Assembly (NCBI GenBank): GCA_002794465.1 | Contig: MTSL01000190.1 | Location: 1-52,123, forward strand | Direction of reading: 5' to 3' | Origin: Paramicrosporidium saccamoebae | Lineage: Eukaryota > Rozellomycota | DNA: 52,123 nucleotides | Program-made: the position numbers and the translations under genes | Shown: piece after piece, positions 17,933 to 29,392 of the stretch | How the letters are laid out: the number at the start of each line of letters is the position of its first letter | Position numbering within the stretch: the stretch's first letter is position 1 | The notes under the pieces: model-generated | The model's input: only the letters and a program-made list of their open reading frames with translations | Database searches by the model: none | What the model was told of the DNA's origin: nothing

Positions 17933-20353
17933 ATGTCAACGGACTTTGAGGAGCAACTCATTTCCCAGCTGATTCTGGATTCCTCCAGTCTGGACCAGAC
18001 TGGTGCTGCAGTGTTTAAAACAGTATTTGCCGCGGGAAGACAGACAGAATTCACCAAGGCCCTATCCTCGTATGCCAGTCGGAAGGACAATGAAATTGAA
18101 AAGGTCTGTCATCAGTATTATTACAATTTCGCAAAATCCATCGATGAGCTGCTGGGACTGAGGGAAGAGGCGGCAAAGCTGAGGGCGGCTGTGCTAAAGG
18201 TTTTGGAGGAGCTGGCACAATGTGGGCAACTGCTGTATGATAGCAAGGTGGAAATGCACGAGACGCATAAAATGTTGTATAATACCAAAAGGACGGTTCT
18301 TGCAATGAGCGACTGTCTCAAGGCACTGGAAGTGGCCCAACAAGCGACTCTTGAGATTGTCGACCAGAACTTTGGACAGGCCCTCCGTCTCATTGAGCAA
18401 TTACAAACACAGCTATTGCCGCGCATAGATCAGTTTTCCTTTTCCACCAAACTATATCAATGGATTCCAATACAATTGGACACGGTGCGTAGTTTTGCCG
18501 TGGAAGAGCTCAAAATGTGGCTCAGCAAGGTGAGGGAGCAGAGTGGTGTCATTGGAGAAGTTGCCTTTGGTAGGGCCCAGAAGAGAATTGAGAAATGGAG
18601 GAACCTTTACGAGGGCGTTGCTACACCGACTGCAATCAACCTGGGATTCTCTGTAGCAGAAGATATCAGGAGTGCTGCTGCATACGGCGATTTAGTTGAA
18701 ATGGAGAGGGAGGACGCCGCGTCGATCATTGAGAATGATCAGGTTCAAGTCGATTTTGGACCGTTGTTAAAGGCAGTCCATCTGTTTGACCTCATGAACC
18801 ATCGCGCAGAATTCCAGTCTTTATTTGCTGAATATCGCCGTGCCCAAGCAAAAGTTATATTCGACATCCAGGTGAATCTCAAAGACGGCAAGGCTGATTC
18901 GTTTTCAAACTTTTTGCATAACGTCTGTGGCTTCTTTATCATTGAATACTTTATCGTTCGCAAGCCACAGAAATTTTACTCTCCTGCTCATGTCGAGGGG
19001 TTGTGGGAGACTGCGGTCAATTTGATTAACAATTACGTGCTGGAGTCTCTGGGATGTGGATTAGATCAGAGTGTTTTTATGAAGATCAAGTGGCTTCAAG
19101 TATTCTTCCTTCATGCCATCGAGGTAAAGTTTATACGCAAGCTCCTAGTTGTGTAGGTTTATGATATTTATTCCATCTCTTCCATGCTGGATACGATCCT
19201 GAGCCTTTTCTACCGATATGTAGACTTGACCAAAGGTGAAACTGTCCAAAAAATTAAGGACGCCGCCGTTTCTTGCGAGCTGAAGCCGCTGCCAATTTCG
19301 TCATCAAATTCTATCAGCAAAGCCCAACGGCAGTTTACCTTTATGGCAGAGGATTCCACCTTTGCCAACGCCACTGAATTCCCATTTTCCTCATTCATTA
19401 TGGATGTGTTTGCGGGAATCTCGGAATTCATTAACAACTTTTACGTTTTCCTCGAAGGCGTTCCCCAGCAATCCAGCGAGCTCGATGACATTGCCAAAAA
19501 GGTACCAAATTTCCTACCACGTAATTGTAGAATTGCGACTGGTTATTGGAAGAGGCAGCTAGGTCGTATTTGGAACGCGTAGAAGATGCTAATTTTGATG
19601 CAGTCGTTCAGATGATTCGCGACTTGGACGCTCTGGTCAAGATTTGTCCCGATGTTGCGCGTCTGCTAACTCAACGGCGCTCGCGGTCCAGGACTGTTCC
19701 AGTCCGAATGAGTTCTGGCGAAAGGATAGAACGGGCTTTACATGACATTGAAGCCCATTTGTTCCACATGGTCAACTTGGAGATGGACCGTATTTTCAAA
19801 GCCCATCCGTACAATTTTACTCCAACCGCCAAGCCATCAACGCATGCTCCTCTCATCGCCGGTATGATCAGCCCAAGTGGCGTGATTTTGTAGAATTTGT
19901 CAAGTTTTATCAGAGAACTGCAGAACGACTGGCCACCATGCTTCCGCCTGATTCTATCAAGCAACTGGTCTATAACATGTTCAGTCATTTGTCCACAAAA
20001 CTCACAGAAATGCTTTACGACCAAGCCTTGACGGCCATTAATATGAACTTTGTAGAAGGATTATCTGCCGATCTTGCATATATTCAGAACTTTTCCCAAG
20101 AGCAAGGGCAGGATGCATTGGTTATGGAGACGTTTTCAGAAGTGCAACAGTTGATGAATCTGATGACGGCGGAGCAAGTACACGAATATTTGGACCCCAT
20201 TGTACGGAATCGAAAATACCCGAGCCTACGCTCCAATGATCTCATCCCCGTCCTCCAAAAGTAATGGTGTTGCCGTGATTAGATTTTTGTAGAGTGACAG
20301 AGCCGGTGGATAAGAAGCGCGTCTTTGAAGACATGCTACTCCTTCTTCGTTAG
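17933..20353 (+). CDS. SEC15: Exocyst complex subunit Sec15
   Basis: Five exons (17933-19123, 19157-19501, 19531-19861, 19894-20260, 20293-20353) with introns of 33, 29, 32 and 32 nt encode 764 residues, near the usual size of Sec15/EXOC6. The N-terminus has the coiled-coil stretch around IEKVCHQYYYNFAKSIDELL and RAAVLKVLEELAQCGQLLYD. Conserved downstream parts include LYQWIPIQLDTVRSF, the VYDIYSISSMLDTILSLF region and the C-terminal helices with FVEGLSADLAYIQNFSQEQG. Sec15 links vesicle-bound Rab GTPases to the exocyst, which tethers secretory vesicles at the plasma membrane. All four introns end TGTAG. Confidence 0.88.
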
Positions 20354-20410
20354 CATCTAGTGAATACGCTGTAGGGTGTGTATATGGCAGGGTGGATATG
20401 TGGTAGTGTT

Positions 20411-20510
20411 GATTGAATCGGCCCAGTTTGCTGCTTGAATCGACCCAGTTTGCTGATTGAATCGACCCAGTTTGTTGCTTGAATCGACCCAGTTTGCTGA
20501 TTGAATTCAC
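20411..20510. repeat. Intergenic minisatellite, 22-bp unit in 44-bp dimers
   Basis: Four and a half copies of a 22-bp unit (GATTGAATCGACCCAGTTTG plus CT) start at 20411, 20433, 20455, 20477 and 20499. Units alternate between GATTGAATC and GCTTGAATC, so the true period is a 44-bp dimer. The array lies in the 255-bp gap between SEC15 and the polymerase gene. Confidence 0.9.
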
Positions 20511-20608
20511 AAGCCTCAATCTCAATCACAAGCACAATCTCAGCCTTAGTCTCACCCACTGAAACATTTAATAAAAAGCGATAATTTTTATTCGGGACGC
20601 GGCGCACT

Positions 20609-23600
20609 ATGCCGCCCAAATTCAAAAAGGGCATTCGTGCGGTGGCCGAAGGAGAGGAGGACGAGGCATTAGTTAATGTTAAACGCTTTGCAGAGATCTC
20701 ACGTCGCGCTGAGATTGACTCGCAGATGGGATTTTCTTCCTTCTCTGGCGGGACACGCATTGGTTGGATGCTTAATATGCAATCTGTAGCATCAAGAGTT
20801 CCTTGTCTGATGGGTGTAGACCTTTGTGATGGACAGTGAATGGCCGAGTGGGAGGTCGGCTGTCGACTATTACTTTATGTGTGAAGATGGTTCCTGTTTC
20901 AAGGCAACCATGACATACAGCCCCTACTTTTTTGTCAAATGCAAGGCATCACCCTCGCTCTGTATCTTAATATGTAGAAAGGAACGGAGAATGAGGTGGA
21001 AGAATATTTGCGACGGAGATTTGAGAACACCATCGAGTCGATGCAACGAATGATGAAAGAGGACCTTGATTTACCCAACCATCTGGCTGGAGTGCAGCGC
21101 TGCTATCTCCAACTCTGCTTCCGCAATACCTCGGACCTCTTGTCAGTTCGCAAAGTGCTCCTTCCCGCAGCCACTCGGAATGGCGAGGGATACAAAGAGG
21201 CCGTCATGGCACAGGATGAACCAGTTTCCAAACGAAGTGAACATGGAGCCCTGTCCAATATTGTGGGCCTGCGGGAGTATGATATTCCGTATCATTTGCG
21301 TGTGGGCATTGATCGTGATGTGCGGGTTGGGCTTTGGTATACAGTCACATCTCACGGCCCCACTACAACTCTCACGAGGCTCACCACCAAAGATGTTCGT
21401 CCCGATCCGGTCGTATTTGCATTTGACATTGAAACGAGCAAGATGCCGCTCAAATTTCCCGATGCCGCCCAGGATCATATTATGATGATTTCATACATGG
21501 TCAACGGACGAGGCTTCCTCATTGTCAATCGCGATATTGTTAGCGAGGACATTGAAAACTTTGAATACACGCCAAAGCCCGATTTCCCCGGTGTCTTTAC
21601 CATCTTTAATGTGGCCGATGAACAAGCACTACTACAAAAATTCTTTTCGCATATCCAACTCATTAGACCGCATGTATTTGTCACTTACAATGGCGATTTC
21701 TTCGATTGGCCGTTTATTGAGACTCGTGCAGCATCATATGGGATGGTAATGGAGTCGATGATTGGGATTGCAAAAAACTCGCAGGGAGAGTATTGTGGCA
21801 GTTATTGTGTGCACATGGACTGTTTTTGTTGGGTCAAGCGAGACTCGTATCTGCCGGCAGGTAGTCATGGACTCAAAGCCGTCTGCTCCATCAAGTTGGG
21901 CTATGATCCCTTGGAACTGGATCCCGAGCTGATGACTCCCTTGGCGTCTCAGGATCCCCATACTTTGGCAAATTACTCTGTCTCAGATGCAGTGGCCACA
22001 TATTACTTATACATGAAGTATGTCCATCCATTCATCTTTTCCCTCTGTAACATTATTCCCCTAATGCCTGATGAGGTGTTACGGAAGGGCACCGGGACTC
22101 TGTGTGAGACCCTTCTGATGGCTGAAGCATACAAAGCCACCGTTATTATGCCGAATAAATACGAAGAGGCTCGCGAAAAGTTTCACAAAGGCCACCTATT
22201 GGAGAGTGAGACTTATATTGGCGGTCATGTGGAGGCATTGGAGGCTGGCGTGTATCGGAGCGACTTTACATACAAATTCAAGATTAACCCCGAAACGATG
22301 CATCAACTGGTTAATGATCTGGACCGGGCACTTAAATTCTTCTTGGAACACGAAAGTCACACCCCGCTTGCCGACGTGCGCAATTATGAAGAGGTTTACG
22401 AAAGCATCAAGGGAATGCTTTTGGCTCTTGCGGAAACGCCTACTAAGCACGATCGTCCGTTAATTTACCACTTGGATGTGGGGTCCATGTATCCCAACAT
22501 TATCCTTACTAATCGTCTACAACCCTCCGCCATGGTGAGCGATGCAACCTGTGCAGTGTGTGACTTTAACCGACCCGGAAAGCAATGTCAGCGAGCCATG
22601 ACCTGGTCCTGGCGTGGCGAATATTACAGTGCCAAGCAAAATGAATACAAGATGATCAAGAAGCAACTTGAAGGCGAGAGATTCCCGTCCAAGCACGTTC
22701 CCAACACTACTGTCGCCTTTCATGAACTGTCCCAGGTGGAACAGAGTGCTCTGATCAAAAAGCGTCTGGCTGATTACAGTCAAAAGGTTTATCGACGCAC
22801 TCGGCAAAATGAAGTGATCACAAAGACGTCGGTGGTGTGTCAGCGTGAAAATTCCTTTTATATTGATACAGTGAAAAGCTTCCGCGACCGCCGCTATGAC
22901 TATAAGAATCTGCAAAAGGTTTGGAAGAAGAAGCTGGATGAGGCAACCAAGGGAAAGGATCCCACCAAGGTGGAAGAGGCCGGAAAATTAGTCGTCCTGT
23001 ACGATTCGTTGCAACTTGCGCACAAGTGCATCCTCAATTCATTTTACGGTTATGTGATGCGCAAGGCGGCCCGATGGTATTCCATGGAGATGGGAGGGAT
23101 TGTTTGTGAGACAGGGGCGGCAATTATCACTCTCGCCCGACAGCTGATTGAGCAGTTTGGACGTCCACTTGAGCTGGACACGGATGGGATCTGGCTCATG
23201 TTGCCCTCGGGATTTCCCCAAAACTTTTGTTTTGATCTCTATTCGGGAAAAAAGGTGCATTTTGCATATCCCTGTGTGATGCTTAATCATTTGCTATTTG
23301 ACAAGTTTACCAATCATCAATATCAAACTCTCGTGGGACCACAAAGCTATACGGTGAGCAGTGAAAATTCCATCTTTTTTGAAATCGACGGACCGTACAA
23401 GGCAATGGTGATCCCCTCTTCCACCGAGGAGGGCCGACAGCTGAAGAAACGATATGCCGTCTTCAATGAGGACGGCACATTGGCCGAACTAAAGGGCTTT
23501 GAAATCAAGAGAAGAGGAGAGTTGAAGCTGATCAAGATTTTCCAATCGCAAATATTCAAGACATTCTTGGCGGGCACCAACTTGGTAGAGTGTTACAAAG

Positions 23601-26600
23601 AAGTAGCCACGGTGGCAAATTATTGGTTGGACATTTTGTACTCTCGCGGCGCCAATCTGCACGATTCCGAGCTAATTGAGTTGATTTCGGAGAATAGGAG
23701 CATGTCCAAGGCATTGGAAGACTATGGTGCCCAAAAATCCACCTCCATCTCCACGGCCAAACGACTGGCCGAGTTTCTTGGCGATCAGATGGTAAAGGAC
23801 AAGGGTCTGGCTTGCAAATTTATCATCTCTGCCAAACCAGCCGGCCTGCCCGTTACCAACCGAGCCATTCCCGTGGCCATCTTCTCCGCCGCCCCTGAGA
23901 TCCGTCGTCATTATCTCTCCAAATGGCTAAAGGACAGCTCCCCTGCCGTTGACATTCGTGATATTATCGACTGGTCGTACTATTTGGAGCGCATTGGGAC
24001 AATGATCCAAAAGCTCATTGTGATTCCAGCTGCGTTGCAATCAGTAGCGAACCCAGTGCCAAGGGTCATCCCGCCTGAATGGCTAAAGAGCGGAACGGCA
24101 GGCAAGCCAGTGCAAAAGGAACAAAGAAAGATTACTGACATGCTGGCGGCCATGCGCACAGTCGACATGGAAGATACTGTTCTGATGACAACAAAAGTTG
24201 CATTTAAACGTCCAGCTGAGGTTCTAGTCACGGCAAACGATCCAGTGGTTTTGGCCGAGATTGATCCGGAAGTGGACTATTCCGCTTGGGTTGCGTCTAG
24301 GAAAGACCACTGGCGACTGCTGAAATCTAAATTGAAGAATAGCGAGTCGGTAGGAAAGAAGAAGAATAATACGATTGGATCCATGTTGAACCAGGATCGG
24401 GTCAATGTATTACGGACGCCATGGGAAATAGTGGCTATCCAGGAAACATTGGTGCCGGGGGAATTTCAACTATGGGCCATGGTTGCAGATACGATGCGAT
24501 CGTTCAAATTGACGTGCCCTCGTCGGGTTTACGTGGGTACCAAGGAGCCACTAGCCGATCTGGGCAGCCGGGTTCATTTCCGTCTTCCCGAGGGATTGTC
24601 CGCCAGTCACCTCTATGAGCTGGTAATGCCGGAGCGGGTTTTCCAGGAAGAATTCATCTCCAACTCGGCGGCGCTCCTTGATCCCATGTTGGAGGGCATT
24701 TGGGAGGCCAACATTCCACTAAACTTTCAACTGTACACTCGGCTGGGAGCAGTGGTGTCAGTGGTGAAGGAGGCGCAACGGGAAACCTCTGTTGACCGTG
24801 TCTTTACCCCTGACGAATTAGTGTTCCGTGCTGAATTGCCCTATTTACAAGGGGAAAGGATTGTATATGGATATTATGGTGCGTTGAGCGCTGATAATCG
24901 ACATGTCATGTTGTTAGCATTCAGCAATTCGCCCATTCTGCGGATTTTTGTGACGGATGATGGAATGAGGAGACAGCTGACTGGACCAAAGGCGCTTCTA
25001 GCTATGGCGTTGAAGAGTCACGAATTGCTGCCCGCTCCCTTTACTATCGATGAGGAGCTTGTTCAATATGAAATTGATTATTTCCCCGACTACGAGTCTG
25101 CTGTAAAGACTCTGCAACGCGCGATTAATAGCTATTTGGATGATCGACCTCTGCCGACCATCATGTTGACACTTTCCTCAACCAAGGACATTCCTGCATT
25201 CTCCCGATTGCCCTGTGTGCCCATCCCCTCGTGGCATGGACAATACATCTTCCCGCCCCTCGATTGGCAACGAAGCTCTGCCCGTCGTCTATTGGAATAT
25301 TACGTGCAGATCAATAGCTGGCTGGCCGACCGTATTGCATTGGCACGCTTTTCTCATGTTCCATTGGCCAATTTGCCTGCCAAAACGGACGTGATGAGCT
25401 TTGTATCGGATATATTCTTTGCACGCATGCATCGCCAACAGGGATATCTGCTACCTTGGAACCAGAATGACAACATTTCCTGGCGTAATGATTCAACCGA
25501 TTACGAGTTGCACATTACTCCCAGTGCGGGAATTGACACTCCGGGATTATACCGTCACGTATCGGTGGATTTTGATGTATCGGCAATGCCAATCAATGCG
25601 ATTCTCGAGTACGGACACATTAGTCCCGATGAAAACACGCCGCCCATGTTCACCATCCTAAAAACGCTACTCACCAATTGGCTAAAGGAGACGATCAAAG
25701 GCAATCCGCTGGCTGCCCAACTCGTAGAGAGTGCCTTCCGATGGATTCGATCGGGAGAATCCCAATTATTGGCGTCATCGGTGCTGCAGCGCCTCAATGT
25801 GACAATGCAGCGTGCACAACAGCGTCTTGTGGAGCATTTGCGCCAACTCGGCTGTACAGTGGTGCATGGTGACCATCATCGTTTGGTAATTGCAACGGCA
25901 AAGGACCATGTGGAGAATGCCAAGGCATTTGTAGAGTATTTACTGAATGATTTGAAAAGAACTGATGGTTTGGCATGGATTACCCTCCATCCGGCCATGT
26001 ATTGGCAGAGTATCTTGTGGATGGATAAATCCAATTTTGTTGCCTTTCCCTGCACTGAGGACGGGAACAGTGAGGTAACACTGAGGTTGAATTTGGGAGA
26101 CTATTTGCCGCCGATCCTTCATCGACCCTTTACTGTAATGGTTGCTGAATATCTTGCGCAAATATCCACAACGATCCCAACGGCTTCCCAAACAAAGATC
26201 GAACCAATGAAGGCGGCCGAATTGTTTGATGAGGAAGCTGATGATGCGGAGATGGAGCAATGTGAGGAGCTGATCAGTGCAGAGTATAAGACTAAGTTCC
26301 TGTCGGTAGTGCGTGAGGTGCAGCGTCTACTATCAGGGGCGCCCATATCGTCGGAGGATGCCCTACGGAAAGCATTCCCTGTCCGTGTTGGGTCCCACGT
26401 CGAGCTGACTGATGCTCCACTTACCTTTGTCAAGTTCCTGGGAGCTCTACTATCCCTGGACAAGATCTGCGCCCCAGCCATCTTCAATCTCGTTAAACAG
26501 GCATATGCGCTACTCGGAGTCCGTGAATTCAGCGAAGCAACCGTCTTTGTGGACCCGTGTCGCTCCTTTGTCCTGCCCGCCGTCATCTGTCCCGGCTGCA

Positions 26601-26941
26601 ATCACACCCGCGATCTTGATTTCTGTCGGGATGTCGATGTACTCGCCGCCATGTCCCGTCCCGTCCATTCCTTTTCCTGTTCCTGTGGTCGTCTCTATGA
26701 TTTGGTCGAGATAGAGGCAGAGATTGTGGCTGTCCTGGCTGAGGAGGCTGAACGATATCAAAGACAGGATCTGACGTGTTCGTGCGGCGTGGTGGCAGAG
26801 TTGATGGGATGCAAGTGTGCCGGAAAATACCGACTAGAGGGCTTGGATGCGATGGAGCGGGTGCGTGTGGTCACTCGGGTGGCCAGGGCGCTTGATCTGC
26901 AGTCCCTGTCCGCATACATTTCAAGCAACTATAATCTGTAA
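20609..26941 (+). CDS. POL2: DNA polymerase epsilon catalytic subunit
   Basis: Exons 20609-20785, 20820-20945 and 20978-26941 encode 2088 residues. This is the leading-strand replicative polymerase with proofreading. Exonuclease motifs are intact (FDIETSKMPLKFPDA, VTYNGDFFDWPF, YSVSDAVATYYLY). Polymerase motifs are LDVGSMYPNIILTNRLQPS, the KCILNSFYGYVMRKAARW helix and LDTDGIW. The CAVCDFNRPGKQC cluster is the CysX iron-sulfur motif specific to epsilon. The inactive C-terminal polymerase half is present, ending with zinc modules CPGC...C...CSC and CSC...CKC. The second intron (20946-20977, 32 nt) begins GC rather than GT. Removing it gives a gap-free alignment to human POLE around PYFFVKC-KKGTENEV. 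Two short introns sit only at the 5' end. Confidence 0.97.
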
Positions 26942-27015
26942 ACAATCATTTATATTAGTGAGTGGTGGGGGGGATGAGAGAGATAGAGAGCATATATTAG
27001 TGTAAAGGATCTTGG

Positions 27016-27227
27016 TGTCGCGTAGTGGGGATAATACCACGGCCCAGTTTAGGTGAGAAGAGAATTTATTCAGTCAATCCAACGACCCATTTATAGTCTC
27101 ACAAATAACATAATCCCCAAATGGTAAGATATAGATCTCATTATCCTTCATCGATTGTTCTGATTATCCCTTCTCCAAACTAGAGAACTATTTCCAAAAG
27201 ACATACTAATCAGTCTTCTACGTCACA
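27016..27227 (-). mobile_element. Solo LTR of a retrotransposon, 212 bp
   Basis: Read on the minus strand, this element starts TGTGACGTAG and ends CTACGCGACA, the inverted TG...CA ends of an LTR. It is flanked by a 4-bp direct repeat TTGG (27012-27015 and 27228-27231), a target-site duplication. Inside are a TATA-like ACTATAAATGGG and then AATAAA. No retroelement coding sequence is nearby, so it is a solo LTR. A second copy lies at 28224-28448 in the opposite orientation. The rest of the gap (26942-27011 and 27232-27363) shows nothing else recognisable. Confidence 0.85.
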
Positions 27228-27363
27228 TTGGTACCTATGCAAGTTTGTGTTTACATCTGTTTAACTAATAGTAAGCAAATTGCCATCTACTTGCCAAGAC
27301 ACATAGTATTCCTCTTACCAAGCACCATCACGTTTATTGAACTGCTCCTTCACTACACCAGTC

Positions 27364-28079
27364 CTAATCCTCCAGCCCAACTCGTTCCAAGATCTTGTCG
27401 AGGGTCCCTCGCTGTGCCACCTTGACTACCTTTTCTGCGGGTAATGCCTTCCTTGGCACTCTCACCACCAACACCCCCAAAGTACTCCACGCTTCCACTC
27501 GTTCTTGGTCCGCATCTTCGGGTAGCTCAAACACTTCTTCCACACTCCGCTCATAACATGCACGACGTGAACCCCGGGAGAAGCATTCCTCGTGATCGCC
27601 AAAGACAAGCAGCTGGTTGCGGGTCAAATGTATATGCAGCGACGAGATGGGCAGACCGGGACAATCCAGAAAGACAATGTAGTCGTCTGGCAGCACTCTG
27701 ACCTGAAAGTTTCTGCGATCAGTACGAAGGCTGTCCATGCGAACTCTAAAAGTCTCATTAGCACAGAAAGGCGGTACCCAGTAAGTTGTTGACGTACACG
27801 CGTGAGAATATCAGAAGCCTTGTCCTTTGTCCAGCTGACTGCCTCCTGGGCCCGTTCCGCCACGTCTTGGGTTCTGTCTTTGGTCCAATGCATTGCATCA
27901 CTATTTAGTCAGTAATGATTCAACGTGGAATACCTTGTGGCATCTTTGACTGCTTGGGAAGCATCCCTCAAGCCCACAGATGGTGATTCCACATATTCTC
28001 CAGGATGCATCAATGTCCAGGATTGCAATGCGAAAATGATGGCTGTACTTGCAACAAGTGCTGGAGCTGTAAGTATCAT
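27364..28079 (-). CDS. Membrane-anchored Hsp20/alpha-crystallin protein with LEA-like linker
   Basis: Exons 27934-28079, 27778-27900 and 27364-27745 (minus strand), with introns of 33 and 32 nt, encode 216 residues. The N-terminus has a hydrophobic segment (LVASTAIIFALQSWTLM, residues about 8-24). Then comes an Ala/Lys/Asp/Thr-rich amphipathic stretch with repeats such as SQAVKDATSDAMHWTKDRTQ and EAVSWTKDKASDIL, resembling group 3 LEA proteins or apolipoprotein-like helices. From about residue 100 a small heat-shock alpha-crystallin domain follows (FQVRVLPDDYIVFLDCPGL to GVLVVRVPR). Small Hsps hold unfolding proteins; the anchor suggests a membrane-bound version. Its ATG abuts the minisatellite at 28081. 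Confidence 0.75.
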
Positions 28080-28080
28080 G

Positions 28081-28570
28081 TTGTTGGATGCGAGCCAAAT
28101 CGAACTCTTTAGTACAATGTTATTGAACGCGAGCTAAATCGAACCCCTTAGTATAACGTTGTTGGATATGAGCTAAATTGAACTCTAGTAAAATATTGTT
28201 GGATATGAGCTAGATCACAAGTCCGTGACGTAGAGGGTCGATTAGTTGGGTATTTGAGGATGGTTCCCTAGGCTGGAGAAAGGATAATCAAAACAATCGA
28301 TGGAGGATAATGAGATCTATATCTTTACCATTTGGGACTGTTACTTTATTTGTGAGACCATAAAAGGGTCGTTGGATTGACTGAATAAACTCTCTTCTCG
28401 TCTCTTCCCGCCCGACAAAGTCCGTGGTTTTATCTCCACTACGCGACAAGTCTGCTCCTTAGTATAATGTTGTTGGTGTTGAGCTAAATTGAATTCTAGT
28501 AAAATGTTGTTGAATATATGCTAGATTGAACTCCTTCATACAGTGTTGCTGAATGTGGACCAAATTGAAC
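28081..28570. repeat. Minisatellite, ~38-bp unit, interrupted by a solo LTR
   Basis: About seven diverged copies of a 38-39 bp unit (TTGTTGGATATGAGCTAAAT, then CGAACTCCTTAGTATAATG) begin near 28081, 28120, 28159, 28197, 28470, 28507 and 28546. The fourth copy is split by the solo LTR at 28224-28448; removing the LTR and one copy of AGTC rejoins the unit. The array begins 2 bp from the start codon of the Hsp20-like gene, so it occupies that gene's promoter position. Confidence 0.85.
28224..28448 (+). mobile_element. Solo LTR of a retrotransposon, 225 bp, inserted in the minisatellite
   Basis: The ends are CGTGACGTAG and CTACGCGACA; the first base is C where the sister copy has T. The element is flanked by a 4-bp target-site duplication AGTC (28220-28223 and 28449-28452). 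It contains CATAAAAGGG (TATA-like, near 28359) and AATAAA at 28384-28389, the expected order for the U3 and R parts of an LTR. It aligns over its full length with the reverse complement of 27016-27227, roughly four-fifths identical by eye. Confidence 0.87.
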
Positions 28571-28606
28571 ATTTACTCCTTAATACACTTGCTTTATTAG
28601 TACTGT

Positions 28607-29314
28607 CTACAGATAGGGACCAACTCGACATTCAGGTGTAATGCACACCTGTCCCACAATATTAGGCTTGATTGCTATATATCCGTCGTGTTCCTTTAGC
28701 ACTGACCAGAACAAGCCCTCATAAACCAAGACGTTCGTGTCCGCAAACCGTAGTGATCCACCAAGCCAGCGTTTTAGCAGACTAATCTGCGCACCGAGGG
28801 TGAGAGTCACAAAGACGGCAGCCTTTACTGCCGCTGACCAATAGACGGTGAAGAGCCCGTAATCCACTGCAGTCATGATTAGAGGCGGGATGATTGCTAC
28901 CATACAGCAAATACCGTCCAACAGGGCCATTAGGGCGGTTCCCGGGAAGGACCAGGTTTGCAAATCAAAGAGCCTTTGGTCCTTTTTGCCCTCGGGATGC
29001 TGAACTAGGGTCTCCAAGTTCCATACTGCTGCCGACGAGCCATCTGAAAGACGCACCTGTGAAAAGAAGAGATGCATTTGCTCGATTATTCCTTGCTTAT
29101 CTCCATTATTGACTGAATCGCCGACATGCAGTTTACCCTGGAACGCATGGAAGATCATCATCCTCACGAACAACATGAAAAGGAGCCCGCTGATCATTCC
29201 CAAGTTTACCAATCCCTTGCCATAGATCTGTGTCGCTTTCCATAGTTCCCATCCCTGTTGTCCGGCAATAAAGATCGAAGCGGCGTCTATCGCAACCCCG
29301 ATCCACCACCACAT
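28607..29314 (-). CDS. Unknown multi-pass membrane protein
   Basis: I do not recognise this 235-residue protein. From the ATG at 29314 it starts MWWWIGVAIDAASIFIAG and shows about five hydrophobic segments: residues about 3-20, about 37-55, then a long hydrophobic block from about 120 to 190 that probably holds three helices. A soluble loop of about 55 residues (with GDSVNNGDKQGIIEQMHLFF) lies between helices 2 and 3, and a C-terminal soluble tail of about 45 residues ends VGPYL. The frame is open further upstream to 29500, but that part would overlap the divergent gene at 29393, so the inner ATG is preferred (78 bp between starts). No intron is evident. Confidence 0.6.
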   Translation of the reverse strand: MWWWIGVAIDAASIFIAGQQGWELWKATQIYGKGLVNLGMISGLLFMLFVRMMIFHAFQGKLHVGDSVNNGDKQGIIEQMHLFFSQVRLSDGSSAAVWNLETLVQHPEGKKDQRLFDLQTWSFPGTALMALLDGICCMVAIIPPLIMTAVDYGLFTVYWSAAVKAAVFVTLTLGAQISLLKRWLGGSLRFADTNVLVYEGLFWSVLKEHDGYIAIKPNIVGQVCITPECRVGPYL

Positions 29315-29392
29315 CAGCCGACCAACCAGAAGTTGCTTCCTAAAATGGAAATGACTGACCAATGAATTTGAGCCCAGCTGACAAACATTAGG

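Noticed and set aside
27016-28448. Hsp20 gene carried inside a DNA transposon with ~200-bp terminal inverted repeats
   Set aside because: Each repeat has its own different 4-bp target duplication (TTGG and AGTC), so these are two independent solo LTR insertions.
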